A stretch of DNA of 64,000 nt from Aaosphaeria pasadenensis. Taxonomy: Eukaryota > Ascomycota > Dothideomycetes > Pleosporales. Every line of letters starts with the position of its first letter. Within the stretch, counting starts at the first letter, position 1. The stretch spans positions 558,001 through 622,000 of the forward strand of contig JAKLMB010000004.1 in the NCBI GenBank assembly GCA_022813625.1, in the 5' to 3' direction. Shown here in pieces: positions 57,932 through 64,000 of the stretch. The notes beneath the pieces were generated by a model. It ran no database searches, was not told where the DNA came from, and saw only the letters and a program-made list of their open reading frames with translations. A program made the position numbers and the translations under genes.

Positions 57932-60109
57932 ATGTTTGGAAGCGCCATAACCTGGACTGCGCTCCTATCCACGTCCTTCGCCGCCTCTTGCTGGAGGGAC
58001 ACCATCTGCTCAACCCAGACGGAAGCTTCTTTCCCAGGACGATGGGAGGCAAACATATATTCTCCACAGTCCAGGACACTATCTCCCCAATCTATATTGA
58101 TTTCTTCGGACAAAGGCACTGATTCGCCTTACAGCACTGATGAGAAGACATTGTTGAATCGGTCAAGGTCCGAAGCAGTTTTCGATTTTGGAATCGAAGT
58201 CGGTGGGGTAATAGCTTTCGACTACGAATCGAAGGGAGGCAACTCCAGGAAATTTGGCCTTGCCTTCACAGAGGCCAGAGATTTCATAGGCCGCGTTGGC
58301 GATAGCTCACGAGCTGACAGTAAGAAGGAGCCTGGTGATGGTGCATTACTTGTGGATGCAACGAAGGGCAGCGGTCACTATGTCCTACCAACCGCGCAGC
58401 TGAGAGGCGGCTTCCGCTATTTGACCGTGTACCTGGATTCTGCTCTTCAAGATAGCAGCTTCGTGATTTCTAATGTTACTGTCGAAATCAGCTTTCAGCC
58501 GACGTGGTCAAATCTCAGGGCATATGGGGGCTATTTCCACTCTAACGATGAGCTCCTGAACAAGATATGGTACGCTGGCGCATATACGGTGCAAACTAAT
58601 TCCGTGTCTGGCAGCCACGGTCGCAACTCTGTCAAATCGGGTGAGGCCGGGTGGAGAAATGATGCGTTCATAACGAAGGGTTCAACCGTGCTCCTGGATG
58701 GTGCAAAGAGAGATCGATGGGTCTGGGCAGGAGATTTAGGGGTCGCGGTTCCCAGCGCTTTCGTAAGCTTGGGAGAGCTTAACAGCACAAAATATGCACT
58801 TCTCTCTGTGTATGATAACCAGGTAAGCAGCCAGTGAAAGGATCGAATATTGAAAAAGAAAGTATACTGAAATTGCAAATAGCGATCATCCGATGGCGCA
58901 TTGCCTAAGGCTGGGCCACCTTACGTGAAGTATGACAGTGATGGTAAGTCAACCGGGTAGTAGATCTGTCGCGATTTAACAGCAAGAATGCTAAATACAA
59001 TCTGTAGCTTACCATCTCTGGGCTATGGTCGGTGCCTACAATTACTTTCTTTACTCGGGAGATGTCGATCTTGTTGAATCGATATGGCCAAAACACCAAG
59101 CAGCACTTGGCTACGCCTTGTCCTTAATCGATAATTCGACTGGCGTTGTCAAGGTTCAGCAGTATCGTGACTGGGGAAGACTTACGTATGGCGATCTACG
59201 TTCCTCGGCCAGCATGTTGTAAGTACACTCATATGGCTCCTATCCATTGTCAACCGCTTATGCGTAGAATTATGTGATAGGTTATTTCATATTCTCAATA
59301 CTTCAGCCGATATGGCGTCCTGGCTTCCCTCAACCTCGAACACTAATCTGGCGAGAACCTATCGTGAGAGGGCAGCTACGCTCAAAAGTGCCATCATGGA
59401 GCAGTTCTGGGATGAGAACAAGGGTGCTTTCACCGAGAATCCTAAGAATAGTAGCCTTTACCCGCAAGATGCGAATTCATTCGCCCTGTCTTTTGGAGTG
59501 GTGTCTTCCGGATCGAACGAAGCGGCCCGTATCTCGGATTATCTCGCTTCTAGGTGGACGCCAGTAGGACCGTCATGCCCAGAGCTTCCAGAGAATGTAT
59601 CGCCGTTCATCTCGAGTGTCGAACTCAGTGCGCATGTGCAAGCGGGACGACCTGACCGTACCATAGATTTGGCACGAACGCTCTGGGGGTGGTACTTGAA
59701 CAACGAGAACGGAACGCAATCAACTGTCTCCGAAGGTCACCTTGTGGATGGCAGCTGGTTTTATAGATTTAACATGGGCTACGCGAACCCATCGTACATG
59801 TCCCACGCGCATTCATGGAGCAGCGGACCTACGTCCGTGTTGACGGAACATATTGTTGGACTACGGGTGACAGAACCTGCTGGTGAATCCTGGGAAATCA
59901 AACCTGTTGTCGTTGAAAGTATTGATGCCGCAGAGGCGGGATTTACTACCAAGCTAGGAAAGTTTTCCGCGAAAATTGAGATCGGGGGAGGCAACATTAC
60001 TATCGAATGGGATACGCCTAGTGAAACTAAGGGCAACGTGGTTATTCCTGACCAGGAGCCCCTAAAGGTAAATGGAGGGAAGGGCAAGGTCACTAGGAGG
60101 ATCAACTAG
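57932..60109 (+). CDS. GH78 alpha-L-rhamnosidase, secreted
   Basis: Four exons: 57932..58822, 58883..58943, 59008..59218 and 59281..60109; 663 aa. ATG 57932 is chosen because it begins a signal peptide (MFGSAITWTALLSTSFAAS); the frame before it has no ATG. The enzyme removes terminal L-rhamnose from rhamnogalacturonan and plant glycosides. The family order is clear: FDFGIEVGGVIAFDYES, the barrel start HSNDELLNKIWYAGAYT, DGAKRDRWVWAGDLGVA near the catalytic acids, YHLWAMVGAYNYFLYSGD, then a C-terminal beta domain (GFTTKLGKFSAKIEIGGG). Length fits the short fungal GH78 class. It is divergent from GH28; both would act on rhamnogalacturonan-rich pectin. Confidence 0.9.
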
Positions 60110-60347
60110 CTTCAAATTATGACGCTACAAACGTGAACACTATGAAATAATTAACCTTCGATATACTACAGTCCACGAACTGGTGACCAACGATCTGCTC
60201 TGTCTGTGAAGACGCTCGAACATTAGTGGCATACTCTATGATCCTATGAAGTGATACACTCTCATCAGACATACTAACACGCCCTTTACCGTCATGATTA
60301 GTGGCAGTGGCCTAGAGTTCTTGAGCTGAGATGTGGGAGTGCCTTGA

Positions 60348-61627
60348 TCAGGTTGGCGGGCTCCATATATTCTGGAAGCGCACTCGAGTACCATCAACCA
60401 AATCCGAGCATTCGGTTCGTTGTCCGGTTCTCTCCGTGGAAGATTGCTCGTGAAATTCTTCGATCCTTTGTACGTGAGCTTGGATGCCCAAGAGTCGCGA
60501 AATGGTCTTAGTACGCTGTTCGTAATTCGGCATGTCTTGAGTTGGGTCGGAAAGAAGCGTGCGGACCCTATCTGTAGGCTTGGGTGTGGGTTGCCTATCA
60601 TTCCAATCCCAGACGAGGAACACAGGTCTGCGCTCGCTACTTACTGTTTCGAGAATTCTGCTCCAGCTTTTGCTACATTCATGCCTTTCCTCCTCATTTT
60701 CACTCGAAAGAAATTCTGGATTTGGAAAACTGGCAGCGATCAATGAAAGATGGCCATCACAAAGTCGTACGCCGATCGGTACTTCCGTATCCTGGAGAAC
60801 ACATAAAAGATCACCAGCGCAGATATCCTTAGCTCCACGTGAGAGCCTGAAGTTCTTGATACCCTGAGAGAAGTATTTTGAAAGGCGGCCGCGGTATCTG
60901 ACGGGCGTAGTATCCCAAATTTCTACTCCGATTGATTGTATCACTTTGTTGCCTCGTGCTTCGGTAACGTGACCAAGTAACCCTCCTTCGGTTTGAATCA
61001 TAGCAATGCGTTGATCGTCCCAGGTGTGTAGTTTTGTATCTTCATCAATAGTGACAAATGTTTCAATAAGTTGGCGGAAAACCTGTTTCCAGGAGAGTTC
61101 GTAATCCGGCCGCAACAGCTGGGCCGGATTATCGTGGACGGCCAAGTTCAAGAGTGCATAGACTTTGTCGCGCGGATCGGAGGCCTCATGAGTATGGAAC
61201 ATGTCTATAAGCTTTAGGAGGGAATGAAAGTTCAAAGACGGCTGATCTCCGTTCATAGAGATCATGGCTGTGAAGTCCATCAGACTTGCGACTGAGAATG
61301 TTTGAGAGACAATCTCATGGTCGACCCAATCCCGACTAAGATATTCTATCGAAGTAAGTGCTTTGCAAAAAGCATGACCGCTTATTTCGCCATCTCCGCA
61401 TCTTACAACCAGGCTTTCTGCGGCAGCTACTTCTTGAAGTATCTGTGTTTCTCTTTCTCAGCAGGAATATATGACCCGGTCTCATACTAGCACGTACCCA
61501 AACTCGTCGGAACCATGGACGCTTAAACAGCTTTACGATTGCGCTCCGAGATATCGAGAATTTTATCCGCATTGTCGTCCCTAAGCTTATCCGACTGTGC
61601 ATTTGCGATGATTCGTAACATGTTCAT
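60348..61627 (-). pseudogene. HET (heterokaryon incompatibility) gene fragment with frameshift
   Basis: From about 61627 the minus strand reads AMNMLRIIANAQSDKL and on to AV. One base later a different frame continues with VKLFKRPWFRRVW; a frameshift sits near 61525-61540. The end of that exon (61498) joins over a 55-nt GT-AG intron to 61442, giving ILQEVAAAESLVVRCGD, a hallmark of HET proteins. The frame then stays open to 60348, with DPRDKVYALLNLA also typical. The N-terminal HET half (the usual YVWG and WIDAICINQ blocks) is not found upstream. HET proteins trigger cell death between unlike strains; this copy looks dead, though the 365-codon C-terminal part is intact. Confidence 0.72.
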
Positions 61628-62361
61628 AGCTAAGGTTAAGCTAAGCGTTATTTTGCTTACAAATGAAGGATACAGCGCTAATTAAAGGCGGAAATTGAGT
61701 AAGGTCCGTTAGGCAGCGATATAAGCCATGGAATAACGCTCGTGTAAACGAGCTTTACCAACGTCATATAGCATATATCATGAACCATTAGACAACCTGG
61801 ATCGCTTTGCCAAGGCTGAACAATAACTCTTTTGACTCGCCAACACGACGGATTGGTCCAAGTATCGACAGAAACAGTTTAGAGTACGATAAAGTGGAAC
61901 GCATGCACGTACTAGTCCGCACTCAGAAAAGTTCGTCTACATCATGGTCCAATCAGCGTCAGTGGCTGAAACATGAGAGAAAGCCGCGGCTGATTCGAAG
62001 CAGCACAGATAACGATGCTCCGTGTCTGCAAATGTGAACCAAACATCGACGCCTCAATTTAAACAACCGCGATACCTTCAGCCACTCTGTACGCGTTTAC
62101 TTGACCCGCATAAGGAGGCAGTGCAGCGGGCCGGTGCGTGGAGAAACTTGGCGGCATTACCACCACCCAATGCATAGTCACTTATGGGCGACTGAGATGA
62201 CATAACATAACCTAGCCTGAACCCTCGCAGTTTTCTCCCCATAGTCAACGGTCTATATCGTTGATCAATTCAATCCACAATCAATGAATTCATATCTGCT
62301 TCGTACAGTGCAAGTTACGATTTTGTAATCCCATCTGGTGCAGGATAGTGGCTGGAGTGCT
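61628..62361. other. intergenic
   Basis: No gene is recognised. The missing N-terminal half of the HET gene would be expected here and was not seen. Confidence 0.45.
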
Positions 62362-63659
62362 ATGGATGGGCTGAAAAGCGGATCGCGACGGACCCATTTC
62401 AAGTCACGAAATGGATGTAGTCAATGTAAACGTTCGAGAATAAAAGTGAGTCATCCCCCTAAACATTAATATGCCATCGATAACTAAGAACCAAAAAGTG
62501 TGATGAACAAGCTCCCAAATGCTATCACTGTCGCCGCCGTACAGTGAGGTGCGACTTCGAAGATGACAGGACTAAATTGAAAACGATTGGTCAGGGATAT
62601 ACTCAGAGGTTCGCAATCTCACATAATTCCCTGATAATTTGATCACTAAATAGAGATGATAGCGTAGCACCTACCCCACTAAGAGTCGTCTCCCATCGCA
62701 AGGAACTACAGGTCGAGCCTGCCCCCTTGATATTTATCAATGTGCTCCCGACAATGATCATGGACCGTGGACAAAGAGATCTTTTTTCTCACTTCATATG
62801 TCAGACACGTCAGACTTTACTTTCAAAAGGTGCAGAAAACATCTTCTGGAATGTCGATATTCCTCAGCAGGCTTTGAAACACGATTATCTCTTGAATGCT
62901 ATATTAGCATTTTCGGCGTTACACAGAAGCTATCTACGACATCCTCATGACCCTCAACATGCCTACGACCTGGACCGAAGCCTCGCTCTACATCAGGAAT
63001 CGGTCAAATTATTCAACTCCTCAGTAACCAACATCACATCGTCGAATCTAGGGGCAGCGTATGGCATGGTAACACTCTCTGTAATCTATTCATGCGGGCT
63101 AGCTCAGGTAGCACAGAACTTGAGATGCAAGGATCATGTTGAGCAAGCCCTAGCTATCATGATGTCCGTATATAAGGCACGGCCCCTGCTGGAGGCGCAT
63201 GACCAGGAGCTGAAGCGCACGAATCCTGAACACTCACGAAAAGTTAAACGTAAGATCAGAAAGCCTGAATCAGCGAGTACTCCACCTGCAATAAAAGCCA
63301 TCAAGCTCCAGTACCTACTTGACCAATCCGACGAGACCAGTATCAACAAGGCGATACTCTCCACCACAATAACAGGAATGAGAAAGGTCGAGGAAATGGG
63401 TGGTGCGTCCGGGGACTTCATCGATTGGATCGACGTTGTTCCTCATCGATATTTAGACTTACTGCAGCAAGGATGCTCCATGGCTTTACTAATTCTGATG
63501 GCTTTTGAAATCGACAAGATGTTTGCCGACGAGGAGCCGGCAAGATGGTTCACTTCCCTCTGGAGAGTGAAACTTGTTGAATTTATTTGCGATCATCTTG
63601 GTCCATTATGGCAAGCATACTTGACCTACGAACCGGTATCGAATCTTCTCAACTTCTGA
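62362..63659 (+). CDS. Zn2Cys6 transcription factor, short Upc2-like type
   Basis: Three exons: 62362..62445, 62499..62608 and 62654..63659; 399 aa. The zinc cluster is split over exons 1 and 2, with Cys at 19, 22, 29, 36, 39 and 46 (spacing 2-6-6-2-6). The first intron falls exactly before the third Cys, and the two short exons are below the size of ordinary open-frame scans. The rest (KGAENIFWNVDIPQQAL, then LLNAILAFSALHRSYLR, then LHQESVKLFNSSV) matches the regulatory region of short fungal C6 regulators of the Upc2/sterol-uptake class. The targets are unknown; the GH78 gene lies 2.3 kb away past the HET fragment. Confidence 0.82.
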
Positions 63660-64000
63660 ATTGTTAATTATCAAAAGTGAACCTGCGCGATACCAAAGAT
63701 TTGTGTCAAAGACACTATTTAAGTGCTAGAAGCGCAGTGGTGACGGGCAATGGCATGCATCAGGCTCCAACATTTATCAATTCCTGCGTACAATCATTGC
63801 GCGAAGAAGGGTAGTTTCCTGTCGGATTAGCGATTTTCCTCGGAGTGTAAGATAAGATATTTTGTAATTTTAAAGGTCGCTAATCAAGTTTGCACTTTAT
63901 TACCTCTGCTAGTGTTTACAGATAACGCCGATTTCCTCGACTGCTATACTAGAGAGCTATACGACGGTATTTCCAGAGGTAGCCTCATCGCATTTGTCTA
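63660..64000. other. right edge, no gene seen
   Basis: 341 bp of 3' flank of the last gene; nothing recognised. Confidence 0.5.

Overview
The window is nuclear DNA of a filamentous ascomycete (Pezizomycotina). The genes have short introns of about 45-100 nt with GT-AG ends and CTAAC-like branch sites. Fungus-specific families are common: Zn2Cys6 regulators, ACS-family MFS permeases, NACHT and HET proteins, and the CLU1 translation/mitochondria factor. Class (Dothideomycetes, Leotiomycetes or other) cannot be fixed from the sequence alone. No rRNA, tRNA, CRISPR array or intact transposon was recognised. Exon structures were built by hand from splice signals, frame and recalled family patterns; no alignment or search was run.

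Left part (about 0.5-38.6 kb), mostly core genes: a mitochondrial AAA-type ATPase (-), CLU1 (+), a Zn2Cys6 regulator (+), an ACS-family MFS permease (+) tail-to-tail with a copper amine oxidase (-), a NACHT/STAND NLR-like protein (-) head-to-head with a small four-helix membrane protein (+), the replication licensing factor Cdt1 (-), a small mitochondrial/cell-wall-associated protein (-), a DysF-domain protein (+), a DUF3253 protein (-) divergent from a beta-carbonic anhydrase (+), two conserved proteins of unknown function, and a second MFS permease (-).

Right part (about 38.6-64 kb), more accessory: a gene-poor stretch, a BTB-like protein (-), three predicted secreted proteins (44.2-51.3 kb) with an F-box protein between them, an archaemetzincin protease with a disturbed N-terminus, and a small coiled-coil gene. 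Next comes a dihydroceramide delta-4 desaturase gene cut off in mid-reading frame. It lies 17 bp from the end of a GH28 pectinase. The pectinase is divergent from a GH78 alpha-L-rhamnosidase across a 1 kb promoter with several CreA-like sites; together these would attack rhamnogalacturonan/pectin side and main chains. Beyond lie a broken HET gene and a second Zn2Cys6 regulator.

The most interesting points are: (i) the truncated sphingolipid desaturase at the edge of the GH28/GH78 block, which looks like a rearrangement breakpoint; (ii) three MCB-like RCGCGTC elements spaced exactly 10 bp apart upstream of Cdt1, plus a PIP-degron-like motif in its protein; (iii) the secreted-protein neighbourhood; (iv) splicing oddities, namely a 7-nt exon in an MFS gene and a GC-AG intron in the amine oxidase; and (v) the NLR-like gene and HET fragment, both from families tied to fungal self/non-self recognition.
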